A stretch of DNA of 64,000 nt, from positions 583,018-647,017 of the forward strand of contig NZ_BMOI01000001.1 of NCBI RefSeq assembly GCF_014646995.1, given 5' to 3'. How positions within the stretch are numbered: the stretch's first letter is position 1; every line of letters starts with the position of its first letter. The notes beneath the pieces are model-generated. The model searched no databases, was not told the DNA's origin, and was given only the letters and a program-made list of their open reading frames with translations. Shown piece after piece: positions 53,856 to 61,213 of this stretch. Source of the DNA: Curtobacterium luteum (GTDB taxonomy: Bacteria; Actinomycetota; Actinomycetes; Actinomycetales; Microbacteriaceae). The position numbers were made by a program, and so were the translations under genes.

Positions 53856-54217
53856 GCATCGACCTGACGTTCCCCGTGCCGCCGTTCGGCCTGACCGGCT
53901 CCGACTTCGTGCTGACGCCGGTCGCCGACTCCGAGGGGCTGTTCACGCTCGTCGGCGGCACCTCGCGGCTGTTCCTGCTCGACGCCGCGGTGCACCTGCC
54001 CTCGTACGCGCCGGTGCTGTCCTCGGCGCAGGTGGAGGTGCTCGGGCTCGGGTCGGCGCAGGACGCGATGCTGCTCGTCGTGGCGAATCCGGCCGCGGAG
54101 GGGACGACGGTGAACCTGCTCGCCCCCGTGGTCGTGAACGCCCGGACCTCGGTCGGCGCCCAGCTCATCCTCGAGGACCAGGACTTCCCGCTGCGCGCCG
54201 AGCTCGCCCGGCGCTAG
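53852..54217 (+). CDS. fliW: Flagellar assembly factor FliW
   Basis: This 121-residue protein binds flagellin and, in other bacteria, sequesters the translational repressor CsrA. The FliW pattern LTPVADSEGLFTLVGG, then FLLDAAVHLPSYAP and APVVVNARTSVGAQLILEDQDFPLR (late region) is clear. No csrA follows. The next 485 bp are repeat DNA. Confidence 0.9.
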   Translation: MSIDLTFPVPPFGLTGSDFVLTPVADSEGLFTLVGGTSRLFLLDAAVHLPSYAPVLSSAQVEVLGLGSAQDAMLLVVANPAAEGTTVNLLAPVVVNARTSVGAQLILEDQDFPLRAELARR

Positions 54218-54251
54218 GCGCGCGCCGCGGCGGGGGCGCGGCCCGCGGGCG

Positions 54252-54428
54252 CCGCTGTCGAACGACCCCGTCGCCGTCGTACGACAACGGAGTCGTCGTC
54301 CCGTGCGCGCGCAACAGTTGCGGACGCTTCCTGGCGACACAGCCGTCGTCGTCCGACAACAGCGACGTCGCCTCTTGCGGACGCACCGGTCCTCCACAGG
54401 CCGGGAGGCACGGATCACCTTCCACAGA
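54252..54428. repeat. Array B copy 1: 177-bp direct repeat with two dyads
   Basis: The first of two 177-bp copies that differ at only two positions from the second (54477-54653, offset 225 bp). It holds dyad cores at 54276 (GTCGTACGAC) and 54348 (GTCGTCCGAC), 72 bp apart, and a GGCCGGGAGGCACGG word near its end. It lies between fliW and the DUF559-type gene. Nothing in it looks coding. Confidence 0.93.
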
Positions 54429-54476
54429 TCGGGCCGACGGTGCCGCGTGTTCCTGCTGCGCGCCAGGCCTCTTTCA

Positions 54477-54653
54477 CCGCTGTCGAACGACCCAGTCGCC
54501 GTCGTACGACAACGGATTCGTCGTCCCGTGCGCGCGCAACAGTTGCGGACGCTTCCTGGCGACACAGCCGTCGTCGTCCGACAACAGCGACGTCGCCTCT
54601 TGCGGACGCACCGGTCCTCCACAGGCCGGGAGGCACGGATCACCTTCCACAGA
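54477..54653. repeat. Array B copy 2: 177-bp direct repeat
   Basis: Second copy of the 177-bp unit, separated from the first by 48 bp. Dyad cores are at 54501 and 54573. It ends 50 bp before the start of the DUF559-type gene, so it may affect that promoter. The near identity indicates a recent duplication or gene conversion. Confidence 0.93.
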
Positions 54654-54702
54654 ACAGGCACGCGTCGGCCACGGTTCCGGTTGGTCCCGCGAGCCTGTCC
54701 GT

Positions 54703-55665
54703 ATGGCAACACGAGCGATCGACGTCCCGCTGATCCGAACGGCCGCGCACGACAGCGCGGAACGGCGTCGCCTGCAACGAGACGTCCACCGCGGTCTCCT
54801 CGCCGTGGTCCGTCCTGGCGTCTTCGTCGAACAAGCGGTTCTCGCGGCACTCCGCCCGGAGGAAGCGCACCTCCTCCTCGTCCGAGCGACGGCTCCACGC
54901 GTCCGGCCCCCAGCTCGGATCTCGCACCTGTCCGCAGCAGCCGTGCACGGGCTTCCGTACATCGGTGACCCGCCCAGTCGTGTGGACCTCGTCGACCCGC
55001 GTCGGGGGAAGACCGAGACCACAGCGATGACACGCGTCCGTCCTGACCAGTCGGGTGCAGACCACCTGCACGAGCGCTGGGCTGCTGTGCCGAGCGTCCA
55101 GGACGTCGGCTGCGACGGTGCTGGCGTGACGTCGCTGGTCCGTACCCTGGTCGACGTCGCAGCCGTAGCGCCCCTGACCACCTCGTTGCCGATGCTGGAC
55201 GCAGCACTGCATGCACGGGCCGTCTGGCCGGAGATGCTGGAGTTCGAACTCGCACGCGGCTTGCGGGAGCAGACCGCCCGCGCGTCCTTGGCCGTGCGAG
55301 CGGGGTCGGCGCTCTCGGGGTCACCGGCCGAGTCGATGTGCCGCGTGCGCTTCCGTCAGCTCGGCACCCCCGAACCCGTCCAGCAGCACGAGTTCCGGCG
55401 CCCGGGCGAGCAGACCGCCGTCGTCGACTTCTGGTTCCCCGTGCAGGGAGTCGTGGTCGAGGTGGACGGCCGGGGCAAGTACGAGGACCCGGACCTCCTC
55501 GGCGCGAGCACGACCGCGAACGCCTACTGGCGGGAGAAGCGGCGCGAGGACTTCGTCCGGTCCTTCCCCGAGGTCCGGTTCGTCGTCCGGCTCAGCTGGT
55601 CCGACCTCATGCACCCGGAACGAGTGCGGCAGGCACTCCGACGGGCAGGCGTGCCGTGCCGATGA
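54703..55665 (+). CDS. AbiEi-like/DUF559 nuclease-fold protein
   Basis: This 320-residue protein joins an N-terminal part resembling AbiEi-type winged-helix antitoxins (about 1-110, RDVHRGLLAVVRPGVFV) to a C-terminal DUF559/Vsr-like PD-(D/E)XK fold (about 200-320). Candidate active residues are Glu near SPAES, Asp in VDFWF and Glu-x-Asp-Gly in VEVDGRGKY. Such proteins are common and multicopy in actinobacteria, and their role is not settled. No antitoxin or toxin partner gene is adjacent. The ATG lacks a clear ribosome site. Confidence 0.8.
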   Translation: MATRAIDVPLIRTAAHDSAERRRLQRDVHRGLLAVVRPGVFVEQAVLAALRPEEAHLLLVRATAPRVRPPARISHLSAAAVHGLPYIGDPPSRVDLVDPRRGKTETTAMTRVRPDQSGADHLHERWAAVPSVQDVGCDGAGVTSLVRTLVDVAAVAPLTTSLPMLDAALHARAVWPEMLEFELARGLREQTARASLAVRAGSALSGSPAESMCRVRFRQLGTPEPVQQHEFRRPGEQTAVVDFWFPVQGVVVEVDGRGKYEDPDLLGASTTANAYWREKRREDFVRSFPEVRFVVRLSWSDLMHPERVRQALRRAGVPCR

Positions 55666-55718
55666 ACAGGACCAGGACCGGCGTCAGCGCTTCGGGGACC
55701 GCTCCCACCAGCGCAGCG

Positions 55719-55724
55719 TACGGT
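55719..55724 (+). promoter_or_regulatory. -10 box of a likely leaderless promoter
   Basis: TACGGT ends seven bases before the ATG at 55732, with no ribosome site between. The spacing predicts a transcript beginning at the ATG. Confidence 0.5.
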
Positions 55725-55731
55725 CTCCCGC

Positions 55732-56661
55732 ATGGCCCGACAGCACAACGACCAGGCGATCATCCGGATGCCGGTCGCACCGGTCGAACCCGACCCCTCC
55801 ACGACGAACGGACAGCGTGTCGAGACGACCGGCGGCTGGGTGAAGTGGTTGGAGCGCGTCCTCAGCGTGCAACGACCGGTCGTGGTCGCGCACGTCAACC
55901 GACTCCGCCGTCGGCATCCGGACGCTTCCCCTGCGGACATCATCCAGATCCTGGAACGGCAGTACCTCACGGCAGTGACCTCCGGCGGAGCAGCCGTGGG
56001 TGCGAGCGCCGTGATCCCCGGCGTCGGTATGGCCGCAGCACTGGGGTTGAGCGGGGCGGAGACGGTCGGCTTCCTCGAGACGACGGCGCTGTTCGCCCAG
56101 TCGGTCACCGAGGTCCACGGCATCGCCCTGGACGACCCGGAGCGGGCGCGCACGCTGGTGATGGCGCTCATCCTCGGCACTCCCGGCACGCAGCTGATCA
56201 AGCAACTCGCAGGCCAGGCTGCCGGCGGTCAAGCACGGACGGCGTTCTGGGGCGAGATGGTGACGGCCTCCCTGCCGAAGCAGGTCGTCTCCGGGATCGG
56301 CGGCCAGGTCCGCGACCAGTTCGTCCGGCGCTTCGCCGCCCGCCAGGGCACGACGATCGTCGGGCGGGCGCTGCCGTTCGGGATCGGCGCGGCCGTCGGC
56401 GGGATCGGCAACCACGCCCTCGGGCGGAAGGTCGTGCAGGCATCACGGACGGGGTTCGGCGTGCCGCCGGCGTCCTTCCCGGTCGTCCTCGCGCCGAAGC
56501 CGGGCCGATCGACGAAGGAGCCCAAGGCAGCCAACGCGCCCGAGCAGGTCGCGCAGCCGAAGGACGGGTCGGCGCGCAAGGGCCTGTCGTGGAGACGGCG
56601 GAAGCCGGACGTCGACCTCTGGGCCGAGACCCCCGGCCCGGAGACCCCCGACGCCCCCTGA
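55732..56661 (+). CDS. EcsC-like protein
   Basis: This 309-residue protein has a central Gly/Ala-rich region with two membrane-associating hairpins: SGGAAVGASAVIPGVGMAAAL at about 83-103 and a later IGAAVGGIGNHALGRK segment at about 215-231. The latter resembles EcsC-family proteins of unknown function. The N-terminal 40 residues and the C-terminal 60 are polar, Pro- and Lys-rich and probably disordered. It seems transcribed alone. Confidence 0.6.
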   Translation: MARQHNDQAIIRMPVAPVEPDPSTTNGQRVETTGGWVKWLERVLSVQRPVVVAHVNRLRRRHPDASPADIIQILERQYLTAVTSGGAAVGASAVIPGVGMAAALGLSGAETVGFLETTALFAQSVTEVHGIALDDPERARTLVMALILGTPGTQLIKQLAGQAAGGQARTAFWGEMVTASLPKQVVSGIGGQVRDQFVRRFAARQGTTIVGRALPFGIGAAVGGIGNHALGRKVVQASRTGFGVPPASFPVVLAPKPGRSTKEPKAANAPEQVAQPKDGSARKGLSWRRRKPDVDLWAETPGPETPDAP

Positions 56662-56760
56662 GGAATGAGCACGTCTTCCGGCCTCCGCGTGGCTCGGCGA
56701 CGCCGGTCCCGTTCGGCACCGCAGCGGCATCGGACCGAACCCCGCCGCAGCAGCACCGGC

Positions 56761-56844
56761 CCCGACCGGCCCCGCACCGCTCCTCAGCCACGCGGCAACG
56801 GCCCCGACCGGCCCCGCACCGCTCCTCAGCCGCGCCGCACCGGC
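56761..56844. repeat. 42-bp tandem duplication at the 3' end of fabH
   Basis: Two 42-bp copies (56761-56802 and 56803-56844) beginning CCCCGACCGGCCCCGCACCG differ at three or so positions. The second runs into the last codons of fabH (stop at 56826). The convergent gap therefore carries no obvious hairpin terminator but repeated CCGGCCCC words. Confidence 0.85.
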
Positions 56845-57794
56845 GTCGTGACGACCTGCCCAGCGTGCGCGAAGCCGCCCCCGAACCCGAACAGCAGCGC
56901 CGGCACACCCTCGGGCAGCTCCCCACGCGCCCAGGCCTTCGAGAGACCCAACGGCACGCTCGCGGCCGAGGTGTTCCCCGACTCGACCACGTCCCGCACG
57001 ACGTAGCTCGGCGAACCGCCGAGCGCCTCCACGAGCGGCTCGATGATGCGCAGGTTCGCCTGGTGGAACGCGAACACCTCGATGTCCTCGATCGAGAGGC
57101 CTGCTGCTTCGACGACCGCGCGCGCATGGTCCGCCGCCTCCGTGATCGCCCAGCGGTAGATCGACCGTCCCTCCTGCGAGAACCGCGCGGGCTCGCCGGA
57201 CACCCGCACGGCCTGCTCGAGGTGGGGCACGCTCCCCCACGACACCGGTCCGATCTGCGGCTCCGCCGAGACGCCGACGACGGCCGCGCCCGCTCCGTCA
57301 CCGACGAGGACACAGGTCGACCGGTCGCTCCAGTCCACGATGCCCGACAGCTTCTCCGACCCGATCACGAGCGCTGTGTCCGCGGAGCCGGTGCGCACGG
57401 CCTGGTCGGCGATGCCCATCGCGTACTCGAAGCCGCTGCACGCCGTGTTGATGTCGATCGGCGCTGCCCGGCCGGACAGTCCGAGTTCCGCGGCCACTCG
57501 CCCGGCCGTGTACGGCGCTCGGTCCTCGTGCGTGGTGGACGCGACGACCACGAGACCGACCTCCGACGGATCGACTCCCGCGTCGGCGAGGGCCGCCCGA
57601 CCGGCCTCGACCGCCATCGAGGTGACCGTGTCGTCGGGTCCGGCGATGTGTCGCGTCTTGATGCCGGTGCGGGTGGTGATCCACTCGTCGTTGGTGTCGA
57701 CCATCGTCGAGAGCTCGTCGTTGGTCAGGATGCGCGAGGGCTGGTGGTGGCCGAACCCGATGATCCGGCTGCCTCGGAGTGCGGGGATGTTCAC
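56826..57794 (-). CDS. fabH: 3-oxoacyl-ACP synthase III (FabH)
   Basis: This 322-residue ketosynthase condenses acyl-CoA with malonyl-ACP. The catalytic triad is intact: Cys119 in NTACSGF, His244 in FHQANLRI and Asn274 in GNTSAAS. The C-terminal GFGGGFAHAG loop is present. GTG 57794 is chosen because a TAGCGT box lies exactly seven bases upstream. GTG 57803 in frame would overlap that box. It is a lone gene, away from other fab genes, so it may feed a side pathway or provide branched-chain starter units. Confidence 0.92.
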   Translation of the reverse strand: MNIPALRGSRIIGFGHHQPSRILTNDELSTMVDTNDEWITTRTGIKTRHIAGPDDTVTSMAVEAGRAALADAGVDPSEVGLVVVASTTHEDRAPYTAGRVAAELGLSGRAAPIDINTACSGFEYAMGIADQAVRTGSADTALVIGSEKLSGIVDWSDRSTCVLVGDGAGAAVVGVSAEPQIGPVSWGSVPHLEQAVRVSGEPARFSQEGRSIYRWAITEAADHARAVVEAAGLSIEDIEVFAFHQANLRIIEPLVEALGGSPSYVVRDVVESGNTSAASVPLGLSKAWARGELPEGVPALLFGFGGGFAHAGQVVTTPVRRG

Positions 57795-57801
57795 CTGCGG
57801 C

Positions 57802-57807
57802 ACGCTA
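57802..57807 (-). promoter_or_regulatory. -10 box of a likely leaderless fabH promoter
   Basis: On the minus strand TAGCGT is followed by seven bases and the GTG at 57794. The identical hexamer and spacing occur before the gene starting at 13542. Confidence 0.55.
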
Positions 57808-57851
57808 CTCCCACCCTCGGGCGGTCCATACCCCGGGACGCATACGCGAAG

Positions 57852-57921
57852 CCGACCCCGACCCCGACCCCGACCCCCGACCACGACCACGACCACGACC
57901 AGGCCCGACCCCGACCCCGAG
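57852..57921. repeat. Hexanucleotide repeats in the fabH/aldo-keto reductase divergent region
   Basis: Runs of ACCCCG (about four, then two to three) flank a run of ACCACG (about four) in the 180-bp region between two divergent promoters. Slippage could change promoter spacing or supercoiling. Nothing else is apparent in this gap besides the two -10 boxes. Confidence 0.85.
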
Positions 57922-57962
57922 ACCGGTACCGCCAGGGCCTGGCTCCCCCAGCGCCGCACGCG

Positions 57963-57968
57963 TAGACC
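57963..57968 (+). promoter_or_regulatory. -10 box before the aldo/keto reductase
   Basis: TAGACC ends six bases before the ATG at 57975. It is a slightly shorter spacing than the other leaderless candidates. Confidence 0.42.
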
Positions 57969-57974
57969 GGCTCC

Positions 57975-58946
57975 ATGGACTACACACATCTCGGACGGAC
58001 AGGGCTGTCGGTGTCGCGAGCGGTGCTCGGGACGATGAACTTCGGACCGGAGACCAGCGAGGACGACTCGCACGCCATCATGGACCGGGCCCACGAGCTC
58101 GGCGTCAACTTCTTCGACACGGCGAACGGCTACGGCGGCTCGGTCGGCAAGGGCGCCACGGAGGAGATCATCGGCCGCTGGTTCGCCACGGGCGGCGGCC
58201 GTCGCGAGAAGACGGTCCTCGCGACGAAGGTCTACGGCGACATGATCGACTGGCCGAACGGCGGCAAGCTCAGCGCCTACAACATCCGCCAGGCCCTCGA
58301 CGCGAGCCTGCAGCGGCTGCAGACGGACCACATCGACCTCTACCAGTTCCACCACGTCGACCGTGCGACGCCGTGGGACGAGATCTGGCAAGCCCTCGAG
58401 GTCGCCGTCGCGCAGGGCAAGGTCCTCTACGTCGGCTCCTCGAACTTCGCCGGGTGGCACATCGCGCAGGCGCAGGAGGCTGCGAAGCACCGCAACTTCC
58501 TCGGTCTCGTCAGCGAGCAGTCGATCTACAACCTCGTCGTGCGCGACGTCGAGCGCGACGTCCTGCCCGCCGCGGAGCACTACGGGCTCGGCGTCATCCC
58601 GTGGTCGCCGCTGCAGGGCGGTCTCCTCGGCGGCGTCATCGAGAAGACCGAGAACGGCTCCCGCCGACTCTCCGGGCGGAGTGCCGAGTACGTCGAGGGA
58701 CACCACGACCAGCTCGCCGCCTACGAGGCGCTCGCCAAGGAGCTCGGCCACACGCCGGGCGAGCTCGCCCTGGCGTGGCTCCTGCACCAGCCGACCGTCA
58801 CGGCGCCGATCACGGGCCCGCGCACGATGGAGCAGTGGGAGTCCGCGGTCCGCGCCGTCGACATCCGCCTCGACGACACGGCGCTCGCGCGCCTCGACGA
58901 GATCTTCCCCGGCCACAAGACCTCGCCGGAGGACTACGCCTGGTGA
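57975..58946 (+). CDS. Aldo/keto reductase
   Basis: This 323-residue NADPH-dependent aldo/keto reductase has its tetrad in FFDTANGYG (Asp, Tyr), LATKVYG (Lys) and QFHHVD (His), and a cofactor loop ITGPRTMEQW. It resembles the general-stress YhdN/IolS-like group. It is a different subgroup from the paralogue at 25558. The gene stands alone between a repeat-rich promoter region and a GGAGGC-family hairpin. Confidence 0.92.
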   Translation: MDYTHLGRTGLSVSRAVLGTMNFGPETSEDDSHAIMDRAHELGVNFFDTANGYGGSVGKGATEEIIGRWFATGGGRREKTVLATKVYGDMIDWPNGGKLSAYNIRQALDASLQRLQTDHIDLYQFHHVDRATPWDEIWQALEVAVAQGKVLYVGSSNFAGWHIAQAQEAAKHRNFLGLVSEQSIYNLVVRDVERDVLPAAEHYGLGVIPWSPLQGGLLGGVIEKTENGSRRLSGRSAEYVEGHHDQLAAYEALAKELGHTPGELALAWLLHQPTVTAPITGPRTMEQWESAVRAVDIRLDDTALARLDEIFPGHKTSPEDYAW

Positions 58947-58980
58947 CGACGACAGCGGGCCGCTGACGCGACCATCTGCC

Positions 58981-59019
58981 GGGAGGCGCGGTGCGGGTCC
59001 GACCCGCGCCGCGCCTCCC
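58981..59019. terminator. 19-bp-arm hairpin of the GGAGGC family
   Basis: Arms 58981-58999 and 59001-59019 pair with one G-U, containing GGGAGGCGCGG and its complement. It lies 34 bp after the aldo/keto reductase stop. Confidence 0.82.
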
Positions 59020-59172
59020 GTCCGTGGTCGCGACGAGAATGCGACGACCGTTGCGATCGCAGCGTCGCGATCTTCCTGTCCCGCAGGCCGATCGCCCGCG
59101 GGGAGTCGTCGAGGCTCCCCAGCGGCGCTCGACGTCCTCCGTGACCGTCGCCATGATCTCGGGCGAACGACA

Positions 59173-59545
59173 CGGCCGCTGTCGTGCGACAACAGCTCCG
59201 TCGCCCCTTGCAGACGCCGACGGTTGCACCCGACCACCCGCGACACCGCCGATGTCGCACCACGACGACACCGTCGTCTCGAGTCCGCACCCGCACACCC
59301 GCACCCCCTCGCACGCGCCGGCAGCGGCACGCGACCACCCGCGACATCGCCGCTGTCGTACGACAACAGCCCTGTCGCCCGTTGCACTCGCCGGCAGTTG
59401 CACGCGACCACCAGCGACGCCGCCGCTGTCGTACGACGACGAGACCGTCGTCCCGAGTCCGCACCCGCACCCCCGCGCACGCGCCGGCAGCGGCACCCGA
59501 CCACCTGCGACATCGCCGCTGTCGTACGACAACAGCCCTGTCGTC
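59173..59545. repeat. Intergenic array C: five dyad units
   Basis: Five cores occur at 59181 (GTCGTGCGAC), 59254 (GTCGCACCAC), 59355, 59428 and 59521 (all GTCGTACGAC), spaced 73, 101, 73 and 93 bp. The units share CGCCGCT before the core, AACAGC or GACGA after it, then NNNNGTCG, and a GCCGGCAG-TTGCAC or GCCGGCAGCGGCAC stretch before the next unit. The array fills the convergent gap between the aldo/keto reductase and amtB. The DNA from 59023 to 59160 shows only a GCGACG...CGTCGC dyad around TGCGATCGCA. Confidence 0.9.
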
Positions 59546-59583
59546 CCGAGTCCCCACCCACGCGACGCGCCCTCCGCACACGC

Positions 59584-59622
59584 CGACGGGCCCCGCGCCT
59601 GCTGTGTGCGCGGGGCCCGTCG
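59584..59622. terminator. 15-bp-stem terminator after amtB
   Basis: Arms 59584-59598 and 59608-59622 (CGACGGGCCCCGCGC and its complement) are perfect with a 9-nt loop. It stands 39 bp past the amtB stop. Confidence 0.85.
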
Positions 59623-59660
59623 GGCGGGAGGAAGAGCGGGGAGAGCGGGGAGACCCCGAG

Positions 59661-60935
59661 CTACCGGACGGAGACCGGGGTCTCGTCGCGCTCCTCGTAG
59701 AGGACGTAGCCCTCTTCACCGTGGACCGCGGTGTCGATGCCGGCGACCTCGTCCTCGGTCTTCACGCGGAAGCCGATCGTCTTCTCGATGATCCAGCCGA
59801 TCGCGAATGCCAGGACGAAGGAGTACAGGCCGACGGCACCGGCCGCGGCAGCCTGCTTGCCGAGCTGCGCGAACGAGCCGGAGTAGATCAGGCCGGTGTC
59901 GTTGGCGAAGAAGCCGAGGTACAGCGTGCCGAAGATGCCGCCGACGAGGTGGACGCCCACGACATCGAGCGAGTCGTCGAAGCCGAGCTTGTACTTCCAG
60001 TCGATCGCGAAGCAGCAGACGATGCCGGCGAGGAAGCCGAGCAGGATGCCCCAGCCCGGGGTCAGGGCGGCACAGGCCGGGGTGATCGCGACGAGGCCCG
60101 TGACGGCACCCGAGGCGGCACCGACGGAGGTGGCCTTGCCGTCCTTGAGCTTCTCGACGAGCAGCCAGCCGAGGATCGCGGCGGCCGGAGCGGCGAGCGT
60201 GTTCACCCAGGCGATCGACGCGATGCCGTCAGCAGCGCCCTCGGACCCGGCGTTGAACCCGAACCAACCGAACCAGAGGATCGCCGCACCGAGGAGCACG
60301 AACGGCGGGTTGTGCGGCTTGTGCGCACCCTTGGCGAAGCCGACGCGCTTGCCGAGGACGAGCGCCAGGGCGAGACCCGCGGCACCGGCGTTGATGTGCA
60401 CCGCGGTGCCGCCGGCGAAGTCGATGACGCCCCAGTACGGAGCCCATCCGGAGGTGAGGTTGAACACCCACGAGGCGACCGGGAAGTAGACCACGGTGAC
60501 CCAGATGCCGGCGAAGAGCATCCACGCGCCGAACTTGGCGCGGTCGGCGATGGCGCCGGAGATCAGGGCGACGGTGATGATCGCGAACGTGGCCTGGAAG
60601 CCGACGAACGCCATCGACGGGTACGCGGCGTTGATCGTCGAGGCCTTGGCCTCCTCGAACGCCTGGCCGAGGCCGATGAGGTTCCAGTCGATGCTGAAGA
60701 ACCCGACGATGCCGCTGACCGCCGTGTGCGGTCCGGTGTTCGCGAAGGCGATCGCGTAGCCGTACAGCACCCAGAGGACGCTCACGAGCGCGATCGCGCC
60801 GAACGACATCATCATCATGCTGATGACGGACTTGGCCTTCACCAGACCGCCGTAGAAGAAGGCCAGGCCGGGTGTCATGAACAACACCAGCGCCGCCATG
60901 ACCAACACGAAGGTCGTGTTGCCCTGATCAAGCAT
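59661..60935 (-). CDS. amtB: Ammonium transporter AmtB
   Basis: This 424-residue ammonium channel has eleven membrane helices. The twin pore histidines lie in GGTAVHINAG and VVGVHLVGG, and the family opening MTPGLAFFYGGLV is clear. A C-terminal cytoplasmic tail of about 40 residues would bind a PII protein. No glnK or glnD gene follows. ATG 60935 has a GAGAGGTG site. An upstream in-frame ATG is less likely. Two GlnR-type boxes lie 70-107 bp upstream. Confidence 0.96.
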   Translation of the reverse strand: MLDQGNTTFVLVMAALVLFMTPGLAFFYGGLVKAKSVISMMMMSFGAIALVSVLWVLYGYAIAFANTGPHTAVSGIVGFFSIDWNLIGLGQAFEEAKASTINAAYPSMAFVGFQATFAIITVALISGAIADRAKFGAWMLFAGIWVTVVYFPVASWVFNLTSGWAPYWGVIDFAGGTAVHINAGAAGLALALVLGKRVGFAKGAHKPHNPPFVLLGAAILWFGWFGFNAGSEGAADGIASIAWVNTLAAPAAAILGWLLVEKLKDGKATSVGAASGAVTGLVAITPACAALTPGWGILLGFLAGIVCCFAIDWKYKLGFDDSLDVVGVHLVGGIFGTLYLGFFANDTGLIYSGSFAQLGKQAAAAGAVGLYSFVLAFAIGWIIEKTIGFRVKTEDEVAGIDTAVHGEEGYVLYEERDETPVSVR

Positions 60936-61004
60936 CTGTTCACCTCTCGATTGCACGAACGGCTCTTGGACCGCCTCGGGTGCTGTCGAGTTTGGCGAGG
61001 TGCT

Positions 61005-61042
61005 GTTTCACCGATGAGCACGAACTGTTTCGCGGATGTAAC
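61005..61042 (-). promoter_or_regulatory. Two tandem GlnR boxes upstream of amtB
   Basis: On the minus strand GTTAC-N6-GAAAC is followed after six bases by TGCTC-N6-GAAAC, so the two GAAAC half-sites are 22 bp apart. This is the classical a-b-a-b GlnR arrangement known from Streptomyces and mycobacteria. It predicts nitrogen-limitation control of amtB by GlnR. Confidence 0.8.
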
Positions 61043-61114
61043 GCGATGACGCGGCGTGTGAACGTTGTGTTTCGTCGTGCGGCGCATCCGCTGGACGCGC
61101 GCCACGACTCCCCT

Positions 61115-61134
61115 GCGACCGTCTGGACGGTCGC
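61115..61134. terminator. Small perfect hairpin upstream of amtB
   Basis: GCGACCGTC-TG-GACGGTCGC is a perfect 9-2-9 inverted repeat between the zapE end and the GlnR boxes. It could assist zapE termination. Confidence 0.5.
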
Positions 61135-61151
61135 TTCGCAGCGTGGTGCGT

Positions 61152-61199
61152 GCCGGCCTGGAGGCACGGTGCGGGCCCGCCCCGCGCCTCCCGTCCGGC
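61152..61199 (-). terminator. GGAGGC-family hairpin after zapE
   Basis: GCCGGCCTGGAGGC pairs with GCCTCCCGTCCGGC with mismatches in the middle, and the loop side carries CACGGTGCGGG as in other members. It lies 15 bp after the zapE stop. Confidence 0.72.
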
Positions 61200-61213
61200 G
61201 CCCGGTCGCGCCG

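Noticed and set aside
54252..54653. Pair of insertion-sequence ends
   Set aside because: The copies are direct, there is no transposase between them and no target-site duplication is visible.
57804..57974. Small ORF in the hexanucleotide repeat region
   Set aside because: It consists only of repeat-encoded Gly/Val/Arg text and has no ribosome site.
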